A program made the translations under genes and the position numbers. The notes below the pieces were generated by a model. It ran no database searches. It was given only the letters and a program-made list of their open reading frames with translations, and was not told the origin of the DNA. From positions 17,339,056-17,403,055 of the forward strand of contig JAPFBE010000013.1 in NCBI GenBank assembly GCA_034336665.1: 64,000 bases of DNA, written 5' to 3'. Source of the stretch: Luscinia megarhynchos. Taxonomy: Eukaryota > Chordata > Aves > Passeriformes > Turdidae. Shown piece by piece: positions 12,958 through 22,259 of the stretch. How positions within the stretch are numbered: position 1 is the first letter of the stretch; the number at the start of each line of letters is the position of its first letter.

Positions 12958-15451
12958 GCAGGGGGCAGTGGTGTTTTTCTTTCTGAGTAGCCTTTTATTT
13001 CTTCTTCCTGTGAAATATTATTTAGTTTCTTTTGGGGAAAATTCTCATTCCTGATTTAATTTCTTTGACTGTTTTCTAATGATTTTGGGTCAGCTTTAAT
13101 GCCTTATGAGTCATTTCATTATTTGCTCCGTCTTGGTTCCTTGGTGCCTGACAATTTTTCTCTCATACCTCTGTCCTGATGCACAAGTTTCTGCTTCAGC
13201 CAGAATTTAGAGTTTTCCCCATGTAGATGACAATACACAATGGGGGTGCTATTTATGATACCTTAACACCAAAGTTCTCTTCAGGATGGTGGAAGCAGAA
13301 GCTGTTTTCCCACTTAGAAATCCTGTCACCTTTGTTGTTTACCACAGCCACGATCCCTGTTTCTTTGGCCATGTCTCTGCCCTATGCCCAGGCAGCAACA
13401 AATGGCCATGCCTCATATTTCAAGTGGATTTACTAGGAATGCTGAGTAATTCATTTTTATGCTGGATTACTTATTACACTTGTGCTTTGTGTCAAAATCT
13501 AGTTGGATGGAAGAACTGAGTGCATTAAACCACCATTTGAGAGGGTTATTGGTTAATAAGACCTTGAAACACAGTTGAATGTTTTTACTCATGTAAATTT
13601 ATGCAAATGTTTTTGTACTGAAGGTGGAATTATTATAATAAAGGCAGTATTATGTATATGGAGGAAGTTGAACTATTTGGGTTTAGTTACCTTATCTCTT
13701 AGATTTGAAAATGTTCACCCTGTCCAGCCTAATTATCTCCACAGAAATGGTTTTTTTTATTTCCTCTCAATTCGTCTCTGAACTGAATTGTACTGATTGA
13801 AGAAATGAGGATGTTTCAAAAGTCCTCTTGGTATACCTGCTGCTATGTTGAAGCTGGATTAGTGCTTCATCCAGTCCTGCTCCAGCTGCTACTGCTGGTT
13901 CAGCCATTAGACCCTCCTTAAATCTCCATGAGCAAATACAACTTGTTTAAAGCCAACTCTCTGCACGCCTTCTGTAATGGCTGAAGTTCCTTCCAACATT
14001 TCCATCCTGCTGCAACTGGAATTAGATAGATTTGTTAATTGTCTAATTTACCTCAGCCTGATACTGTAGGCTGCTCCCTCTCTGGAGCTACATGGAGAGG
14101 TTTGGTGGCTTCCCCTGCTTGAGCTAAAGATGACCACTGAGAGTAGCAGCTTGTAAAGGATTGCTCTGGTGCCTTGAGCCCAGATCCCTTCTTGGTCGCA
14201 GCTGTTAGCACCTTTAAGCTCATTTAAGTGCAGAGAAACACAAACATAATGAGGGGAGAGCAAATGTTTGACTAAGTGCTCCAGGGAGAGCAGCAGAGAG
14301 AGCATTAGGATGGAGCAGTGCTCCTGTCTAAGGGCTGCATCCTTGGAGGATGCTGCTGACCACAGCAACATTCCCACCCCGGATCCTTTTCGTGGCCTTT
14401 CTGATTTTTTGAAGATTTGCACTTGCAAAAGTATTTAGCTTTCATTTAAGGTAACTTTTAGTGAGTTATTCTCCAATTTACTGGAAGTTTCTTTTCCCTT
14501 CTCTCCCACACCCCTTTTTTAAGGACCAAACAAATGATTTTTCAGTCAGAGTGAGAGGAGTCGGTCCACAACACAACTTTCTCAAGAGCATCTGACTGCT
14601 GATGACTTTTGTTGCCAAACTTGTACTTCTTATCCCTGCCTCGAATATGTGTAAAAATTTCAGTGAAAAAGCTCTGCTTTTCCACTGTTGTTCCTGATGT
14701 GGTTTGGATCAGGAAAATCTGGGATGCAGTGCTGTGCAGAAGAGAAATGGCAAACCTGGACTGCACTGCACAGGGGGTTATTTCAAGTACAGTGAGTGGG
14801 GGTAGAAAGACATTGCCTTTAGAATAGAAGCAACACTTGAAAAGAGACAAAAGCCTGAGTATTCCACACACTGCTAATCTTGCATTAATCTTTAATTTTA
14901 TCAGAAAGTATGAGCTGATTTCCATATCCTGTTTCTTTCTGTTTAGTAAGTGCACTCACTTTGGGCAGTTGTGTTTATTGTGTGTGTTTACTTCCCTAAA
15001 TTAATGGAAACGAGTGTTATCTTTCTTTATTTGGAGTAATAAAACCAGAGAAAGCTTTTATATCAACATGAACAAAATCGAATTTGGGAAAATTTTTGTC
15101 TATATGAGGGTTTTATTTGAGTCTTTAATTTGCTCCATTTCCTGAATTTAGATTCAATTATATGTTCTTCCTTTTAAATGTATTCTGTTGTCCATGCTAG
15201 AATTGCTCTTCTTGTGACAGATGCAGATATTAATGAAACTCTTGATCCGGTGTGTAGACATTATTGAACTATTATTGAACTTCCAACACAACCTGAATTT
15301 GTAGTTGCTTTCCAGCCCTGGAGAGAACAAACTGACATCATGGATGTGCCCATTCAGTCACTTAACTATCAAGGGGCAGGGGGCAGAATGGATTAGGATG
15401 ATGTGAGTTTGATCTAAGGGAAGCATTGTTCTGGATTTATAGTAGGTCTCT

Positions 15452-15525
15452 TAATATAAGCCTCATTATATAGCTTATTATATAGTTATTACTCTATAAT
15501 ATATATTATATATTATATATATCAG
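15452..15525. repeat. AT-rich palindromic block
   Basis: Nearly pure A+T sequence with repeated TATAT, ATTATAT and TATAAT units that can fold on themselves. It resembles a degenerate AT microsatellite capable of cruciform formation. No gene or transposon ends were seen beside it. Confidence 0.7.
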
Positions 15526-18263
15526 TCTGTAATTATTCTATTATTATACTGTAGAATATCTGAGTGAAATTGAACATAGGTTTGTATTGAAAGACTGATT
15601 CCTTTTTACTAAAAAAACTAAATGTGTGGAAGTCACTATATTTAAATATGATTTATTAATTTTTAGAGCAATAGGATGTTACTTCCTTCCCTCTGCTCTC
15701 TCAAGTCTAGGGCTGGGCCTCATGCAATAAATCCTTGCACTACAACTATGTGGATTGAATATAGGAAAAAAGATCATGTTCTTAAACCTAGGACTTGTGC
15801 TAGCATTCCAGTATCTAATTATATTTATTTAACACTACTTAAATGCTATGAGGGACAGGAAAAGTGTTAGATGACAAAAAATGGTGTGCATGGATATATG
15901 TTATGGTATTGCAGTTGAGCCTCTGGAGTGTGGGTTAGATTTTTGTGCTATTTTCCCAAAATAGAGAAGCTCCAGGGGACTCCAGAACTATGGATGTGAA
16001 CACATGGAAGCCAAAGCTTGGTAGATTTCTACCTTTTTTCCTGTTTCACAGTGTATTTCATGTCTCTAGCTGTGTTAAATTGCTGGTATTTTCTGGGTGT
16101 CCTGCAAATGAAGAACTGATGGTGAGAGCAGCAGAGAATTAATCTGTGCTGAACAGGAGATGTGGCAATGGGCACAGGGCACAGGCTCTGACAGAAGCCT
16201 TGGCTGTGACACCAGGTGGAGCATGAGAAGAGGCAAAACATCTGGGGGGAAACGGGGAGGGTGAGTGATGACAGAGGTACATCACTGTTTTCTCACAAAG
16301 AAACAAAATTTCCTAATAATTTGTCAGGCTCTATCTTTTCAAGCTGAAATTCATTGCTACATCAAAGTGAATGCCTTGCTACTAGCAGAATAAATGTCTC
16401 TATTTAGAATGCAAATGAGAAAAATGCATGAATTACAAGGCATTTTAAGACTTGTGAGTGGCTGGGTGGATGGAGTTCGTCTTATTTTAGAAATTGGCTT
16501 TGACATAATTTGATAATAAGTAATAGGTTTAGTTTCTGATTGTCCAATAACTTGAAATGCAGCAAATCTTTACTGAATGTGTGAGCTGCACTGCATATGA
16601 AGTGTACACAGGAAAGGGGTGTATAGGGGGGTTGGCTGCTTGGTTTGCTTGCAGCCTGCCTGCCTCCCTGCCTTGCTCTGCACTCAATTATGCCAGCTTG
16701 AGGATGTTATCCTTTTCCAGAAGAGCTCGGGAGCCCTTCAGGGGCTAGAAGCACATAGCTGGAAGTTATGCACCTCCTGTGCTCCTCTGGCTCCTTCTGC
16801 CTGGAGGAGAAATCTGCCTGAAAATGCTGTATTGGGCAATTCCTGGAAACAGACACCTGAATGCAGATGCATTCTTGTCAAAAGGAAACCCAGAAAACAT
16901 TTGCACAGATGTGGTTGACACAGGAGGTCATGATCTCATTTCATATGTCACTGCTTAATCTTAGCTGAGATAATTACAGACATATGGCTGTCTAAATATG
17001 AAGTCAACAGGAAGGTATCCAGCTACATGTGGTACTACAAGTAAATCAGATTTCACTGCAACAGCCAGCAGCTGAGGCTATTAGGTGACTCTCAGATGTT
17101 CTTTAACAAAATTTATCATTAAAAAAATAAAGGACAACAAATTTAGATTTATTCTTTGTATGTCTTTGTGGGCTGGCACCAATATGGTTAAAACTCACAT
17201 CAGTATCTCATAATGTTCAAGTAATATGCAATATAGAATTTAGAGTTACTTATTTGTGCATTTTTTCCAAAACACGACAGGATGAAAACTCTGTGTCCAG
17301 GACAAGATGGAACACATTGCCTAAACCATGTGGGCTGATGCTGGCAAAGCCTGGAAAATGCCCAGGGAAGGAGGTGTGGATGGCTTGCTTCCCTGGCCAG
17401 CAGCCAGGCCAGCACTGTCCCTTGCTGGGGCTCTGACCAGCAGCCCAGCAGCTGTAGGTGCAGTAAAGCCCTCAAGCAGAGGCTGCTCTGCAGCACTCAG
17501 AACCAGGACAAAATGTTCCTGATGCTTTTATAGTGTTGACCCCAGGTACTTTTTTTTCCTTTCTTTCCAGAAGGCCTCACCTGGTGGCCACACCATTATC
17601 ATGTCTCTGTGGCTCATATCCACTGCAGCACAGCTACAGCTTTGATCCTATTGCTTCAGAGAACTCCCAGAGTTGCCTGGGAAGCCCATGGGAATTTTTT
17701 CAGGATACTGCCTTTGCAGCAGGCAGCGAAACTCACTTGTTTGCTCCAAGCTCAGTGGCACAGCCATGAACAGACACCACTAATTTCATTATTTCCTGAT
17801 AAAAGCAGGAGGAAAAACGGGCTCTCCTCTACTGCCTCCTGTCATGCTTTTAAACCGTTTGTGAGCAGGGATATGTTCTTGTTCTTGTGTGTGGTAAACT
17901 GAGATTGAACTCTTGTGGTGTCCTCAGTCAGACTTGAACAGGACCCCCCCCAAATTCACTGCTAGGGTAATTATTTGTCCAGGTCACAGGCAGAGACCTG
18001 CATGACCAACTTTGGCAAGGCTTTGTGGCCCAGATTCTGCTCTTCTCTGAGCAAGTGTTTGTGGTCCCCAGGTGCTGTGGGGCAGGAGGAGCTCCACAAA
18101 CCCACAGCCATCACCCCACGACTTTTCCTGCCAGCCACACTTTCTGGGGTGTCTTTGCAGGAGCACAGGAGCAGCAGCAGCTCTGGGTAAGCACCTTCCC
18201 TTGGGCTCACACGTGTCCTTGTAAACTGAGATTTCACACAAGCCAGTGAAGACATACTTCAGT

Positions 18264-18269
18264 TTTATT
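18264..18269 (-). terminator. ALCAM: Likely distal polyadenylation signal of ALCAM
   Basis: AATAAA on the minus strand, followed within about 40 bases by G/U-rich sequence (CTTGTGTG). It lies where A+T-rich UTR-like sequence gives way to different composition. Upstream alternatives on the same strand are at 18464-18469, 18789-18794, 19104-19109, 19231-19248 (four overlapping copies) and 19976-19981. Confidence 0.5.
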
Positions 18270-18817
18270 GTTGTTTAGGCATGGATAGAAACATTAATTC
18301 TTTTGCACTCTTGGTTCTTGAGACTTGCCTATAGTGAACTCGGAGCAGTGAAAACCCAGCTCCTCAGACTGACGATTTAAAGTGCATAGGAGATCAAGCA
18401 GAATCCCAAAAGGCGAGGAGTTGGTTCTATTCCTTTTTCTGTAGCTGTGAAAGTTGAAGGACTTTTATTTTTCTTCTCATTTGCCCTATATTCCCCTGAC
18501 AGTGGTATGAAAATTTTCAGCCCTTCCCTATGCTTTCCCTTTGGAGTTTTCCCTATCTTTGGAAGAACCCTCTCTGTATTTAAGAATTATTTGTAGTGTT
18601 ATAAACACAGAGAGGTGATAGATGCACACTCCTTCACAGGACTCTGGTAGAACTTTTCCCGTTCAGAGTCATGCCCACTGAATTTGTTTTTTCTTTTAAA
18701 AAATGTGTATCGCTTGGCAGTGTTCTTGCACCAAAAGAAAAAAAAAAGATATATTTATATATAAAGTAACTTTTTTGTGTGTTCACGTTTTATTTTGGAA
18801 AAACAGGTGTTTAAAAA

Positions 18818-18847
18818 TTTTAGAATTTTTTTAACAAAATTCTAAAA
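18818..18847 (-). other. ALCAM: Perfect 12-bp hairpin in ALCAM 3' UTR
   Basis: The arms 18818-18829 (TTTTAGAATTTT on plus) and 18836-18847 (AAAATTCTAAAA) are exact reverse complements with a 6-base loop. In the mRNA this gives an A/U-rich stem-loop. Function is unknown; A/U stems can affect protein binding or stability. Confidence 0.6.
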
Positions 18848-18862
18848 AGAAAAAAATCACAA

Positions 18863-18870
18863 TATTTACA
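18863..18870 (-). promoter_or_regulatory. ALCAM: Pumilio-type site in ALCAM 3' UTR
   Basis: The mRNA sense reads UGUAAAUA, which fits the PUF-family consensus UGUANAUA exactly. It lies 16 bases from the A/U hairpin. A single 8-mer can occur by chance in A/U-rich sequence. Confidence 0.35.
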
Positions 18871-18907
18871 GAGATAACAGAATGGCTTAGCCATGCAAAA
18901 CAAATTA

Positions 18908-18936
18908 CTTTGGTTTTTCCCCCATTTTACTTTGGT
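18908..18936 (-). promoter_or_regulatory. ALCAM: Two miR-9 seed matches in ALCAM 3' UTR
   Basis: ACCAAAG, the complement of the miR-9 seed, occurs twice on the mRNA strand, at 18908-18914 and 18930-18936. The starts are 22 nt apart, a spacing at which neighbouring sites can act cooperatively. miR-9 is a neural microRNA. Both matches are 7-mers. Confidence 0.35.
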
Positions 18937-19230
18937 TTAAATATTGACCAAGATTATAATTTTTTTTTCTTTTTTGCCAAATAAAACAGTAACAAATTAA
19001 AGTTTAGAGGCATATAACAGGATTTCCCTCTAATATTTTATACAGCATAGAGTTTATAGGACATCTTATGTATTTAATCCATGCCAATGCACTACAGGAA
19101 GCTTTTATTAAGACATCAGTCACTACTGCCCAGACATTTAACATTTTACAAATTTACAAGTAACAGTGTTTTCTGCCCCCTAAATAATGCAAAAGTGGCA
19201 AAATACATTTCCTAACGTCCATCTTTTTCT

Positions 19231-19250
19231 TTTATTTATTTATTTATTTT
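19231..19250 (-). terminator. ALCAM: Cluster of overlapping AATAAA hexamers
   Basis: On the mRNA strand the sequence is AAAT repeated, giving four overlapping AATAAA signals between 19231 and 19248. It could serve as a proximal poly(A) site giving a 3' UTR of about 1.3 kb, or be only a tetranucleotide repeat. Confidence 0.35.
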
Positions 19251-19646
19251 TGCCTACCAGTCTATAAAAACTTACTTATTCCCTGGATATTTGTAAATGG
19301 AAACCTGATGTTCTGCTTACTTCTACTGTTCCTCTCCATCAAAGCTGCCTGTTACCTTCTTCCAGAAACTAACTTTCCAGGTAAGATGAAACTTATCTCC
19401 CTTAAGTACAACTTTCTATTGGCCATTCACCTTAAAGCCTTTTCTTATCAAGTACCATTCTAAAAATTCCCTCAAGCAAAAAACATGTTTATAAAGTTAC
19501 AAACTTGAATGTAACTAAAGATACATAGACATTTCATTGTTACAATTATATGTACTGTTTGATAAATTAGGTACCAGTTAAAAACACTAAAATTATCTCA
19601 AGGTGCATTCAATATCTGTAGCATAGTTAACAAAAACACACAAAAA

Positions 19647-19664
19647 ATATATATATATATATAT
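19647..19664. repeat. Short AT microsatellite inside ALCAM 3' UTR
   Basis: Nine AT units in a row, within the terminal exon. It is likely length-polymorphic. Confidence 0.85.
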
Positions 19665-20339
19665 TCTATTTTTGTGGGAAAAATGCAGCTTTGATATGAC
19701 CACTTTTAAAAAAAGTTTCCAATTCTGACTGGTATCTCTCTGAAAAGAAGAAAAGGTGTACAGTACTTTAAGGCAGCGAATAACATAAAGGAATCAAAAT
19801 TAATCCAGAATTCCAGTTCCTTATCCTAATGCTAACATGAGAGACGACTCATAACCACCAATAAAATGTGTGTCTTGCTCTAGAAGTAAAGGATTTTTTA
19901 GCCACCATCTGTATGTAGGCTAGGAATTTTTCATAGTGTTCCTTACTCAATACCCAGACTTCTTCAAGGAAACTCTTTATTCCCTTTCCAGCTTGTTTAG
20001 ATTTGCATGTTTTTTTAAAATGTTCACATTCATTAACAATTTAGTTCGTTCTTGTCACAGCTGTCACCCTTCTGCTTTACCATGATTTCAAAGAATGAAA
20101 AAGAAGTTTGACATTTTCCTTTAAGACAATCTTACACTCTAGGTACTTGCTACAAAGCAGAGGCTTCACTGATAACAACCAGAATCAGACATGTACCTGC
20201 TCAAAGGGTGTCATAAAAACAATTGAAATAAAACCATTACACTATACATCAGATTAACAGCAACTCCCAGAACAAAGCCTTACAGTGTATAAAAATAGCT
20301 ACGTAAAAAATTTACATAAAGGCAAACAAAAAGAAATCT

Positions 20340-20347
20340 TCAGTGCA
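20340..20347 (-). promoter_or_regulatory. ALCAM: miR-148/152 8-mer target site
   Basis: The mRNA strand reads UGCACUGA, a full 8-mer match for the miR-148/152 seed. It sits in a stretch (GTCTGCACTGAAGATTTC) that matches the mammalian ALCAM 3' UTR as I remember it. Human ALCAM is a known direct target of miR-148b. Confidence 0.65.
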
Positions 20348-20577
20348 GACATTTACAAAAAAATATTTCAAACAGAACACAACATGGTGACCTATTACCA
20401 TGGCTGTTGCCAAAATTAGTTTGTGGGGTTTTTTTAGCTTGAGATAATTGTGTCTAAAATCCTTTGAAAACCTGGTAGTATGATCTGCTTAATACTTGAA
20501 CCATGAATAGCTGTCACTTCTTTGTATATGTTTAAATACAATCCACGTTCATGCTTCAATTGGTCTATATGTATTCT

Positions 20578-22144
20578 CTGAAAATATAAAAGATAAAGCC
20601 AGTTAAATATTTTAAAATATGTTAACCATGATAACTACCCAGTATCTAAGCTTTTAATAAACAGTTACATCAGCAGTACTTTCTTTTGCAGCTCAGTGAT
20701 GTCAATGCTTTCTTTCATGACTAGAATCACTGTTGCAATATTGTTCCCAGCAAATCTAGTCAGTTTATCTGGTAAGTAATGGATTTATGTTCATTTTTGC
20801 AAATCTGCTATCTCAAGGAATACAGAGTAAAAGACTGCACCAAAGGCACACAGTGTGTTTATGCTGCATCTTTTTCAAAAGTTAACTTGTTTTCCACCTT
20901 TAAATCCTTACTAGGACATAATATTTATATTCCCAATGTCGTTTTCCAGACTAGTAAAACAGTGATATTGCTGTTAAAGTGCCTACAGCAATGCTGCATC
21001 TCCTTATACACTACATAATTGCTCTATAGAATCCAATGAATTGTAAATATTTAATGCAAAACTTGTGGTTTGTGTTTGAAAATTTCAGACAATACTGACA
21101 TACTGAAATTATTGACAGTTGCATTCATTTAAATAAGAAACCTTGTTATGTAAACATGAAATATCATAATTCCACGTTTTAAATCCCTGGTACCTCGAGA
21201 AGGTATCCAGTGCTATTTACTTCAGATCACTGAAAATCAGGGCTGGCTACAGCTTTCCTGTGGAGGAGCTTACAAAGCAAGCACCCCTGAACATGTAATA
21301 CTCTCATTTTTAAGAATAGCTGATGACTAACTCAACACAGCTCTCTGTGGTTAGGTTGTTTCCAGACTCTTATGTTGTCACAGTGTTAATTTTAGATGAC
21401 CTAAACAGGCCAGAAAAATGGTCTGAGCCCCTCCATTGGGTACCAGAGGGAGAGGTGCAGCAGTGTATATATGTGTGAGCACAGGGTGGTGCTCTTGGTG
21501 CTCTGCTGTGCTCCTGTAACTCCCAGCAGAACTTCTGCATCTGCCAGATCATTTGTAAACAGTTTACTTCGTACAGATCCCAGCAGGGGAAACTTTCAGA
21601 CCTGTTACTAGTGTAACACACAGCGTCTCTTTCCAGGATAAAACTGATCACAGTACAGGTGTGTGAAATCTAGACTAAGAGAATTGTTTTGTTCTAAGGG
21701 AAGGAAGTTTCATTATTTTTGCATTAAAGATGATGAAAGTGACCAAGGACTTGGAAACTTTTGCTTTCAGTACAGGAAGAAGTTCCTGCAAACATTAAAA
21801 GTCATAACTTGAAACCTTCTGAACTCTACCTAAACATACTCCTTAATATAAACACATACATGCACATGCACAGTGGTACATTATACAAATTTGTACTTTC
21901 ATTTCCTCAAATACATACACTAAAACAAAGCCAAGTATTAAGTTCCATCTGAACGTCAGGCTTCTTTTTATATTTGCATGTGCAGCTCTGAATTCTTAAC
22001 TGGCCAAAAGTTTGAGTCTGTTTGTCCTAAAACTGCATCACTGCCTTGTCTCTGGAAGGTGAGCACCAGACCAAGCTATAGTTTTGATCAGCAGATAGAA
22101 ATGCTGGACAAAGAGATTTTAATGCTGTTATATGAAACACTTAC
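20578..22144 (-). other. ALCAM: ALCAM intron 15
   Basis: GT-AG intron of 1,567 bp separating the stop-codon exon from the 3' UTR exon. The donor is a strong CCAG|GTAAGTG. No repeat or second gene was recognised inside. Confidence 0.85.
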
Positions 22145-22259
22145 CTGGAATGATGACTGACACATTTTCTCTTAAGTTTCAGATTTATGATTGTTCTCCT
22201 CTAGTTTTTTGTTTTCTTCTATATTTCCAAGATCTTTGTCTACGTGTTTTGATGCTGTC
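22145..22259 (-). CDS. ALCAM: ALCAM exon 15: cytoplasmic tail, stop, start of 3' UTR
   Basis: The exon follows the acceptor TTACATTATAG and encodes residues 531-558, beginning [12 protein letters not shown] and ending NNHKSET, then TAA at 22172-22174. A further 27 noncoding bases follow before the donor CCAG|GTAAGTG. The tail is short, highly charged and rich in Glu, Lys and Asn. In human ALCAM the C-terminus KTEA is a PDZ-type motif bound by syntenin-1, and basic residues near the membrane bind ezrin. Here the last residue is Thr instead of Ala. The stop lies only 27 nt from the last junction, too close to trigger nonsense-mediated decay under the usual 50-55 nt rule. Confidence 0.95.

Larger units (their letters stand above)
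4118..18240. other. Intergenic DNA between CR1 copy and ALCAM 3' end
   Basis: This is about 14 kb with no supportable coding gene. It contains an AT/GTAT microsatellite (4828-4879), a GC-richer patch (about 5,690-6,020), a 34-bp tandem duplication (9751-9805), a T-rich run (12910-12957) and an AT-rich palindromic block (15452-15525). The longest open frame, 158 codons at 5200-5676 on minus, matches nothing I know. AT-rich stretches such as 8430-8760 could be conserved noncoding elements, but this cannot be told from one sequence. Confidence 0.65.
18245..20577 (-). other. ALCAM: ALCAM exon 16: 3' UTR exon
   Basis: This terminal exon is wholly noncoding. The acceptor reads TTTATATTTTCAG followed by AGAATACATATAGACC on the minus strand. 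The first few hundred bases closely match the mammalian ALCAM 3' UTR as I recall it, including CCAATTGAAGCATGAACG, TTCATGGTTCAAGTATTAAG, TTTTTTACGTAGCTATTTTT and GGGAGTTGCTGTTAATCTG. The exon is A+T rich and composition changes near 18,250, where an AATAAA (18264-18269) is followed by G/U-rich sequence, so I place the end near 18,245. Several earlier AATAAA hexamers could give shorter forms. The 5' boundary is firm; the 3' end is inferred. Confidence 0.85.

Noticed and set aside
17533..17769. 78-codon plus-strand frame after a good acceptor-like tract.
   Set aside because: No known family, no upstream exon and no conserved motif. It is kept only as weak support for possible plus-strand transcription.
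1..18240. Exons of the convergent neighbour CBLB.
   Set aside because: CBLB is expected somewhere beyond the ALCAM 3' end from mammalian synteny, but no recognisable CBLB protein segment appears in any frame.
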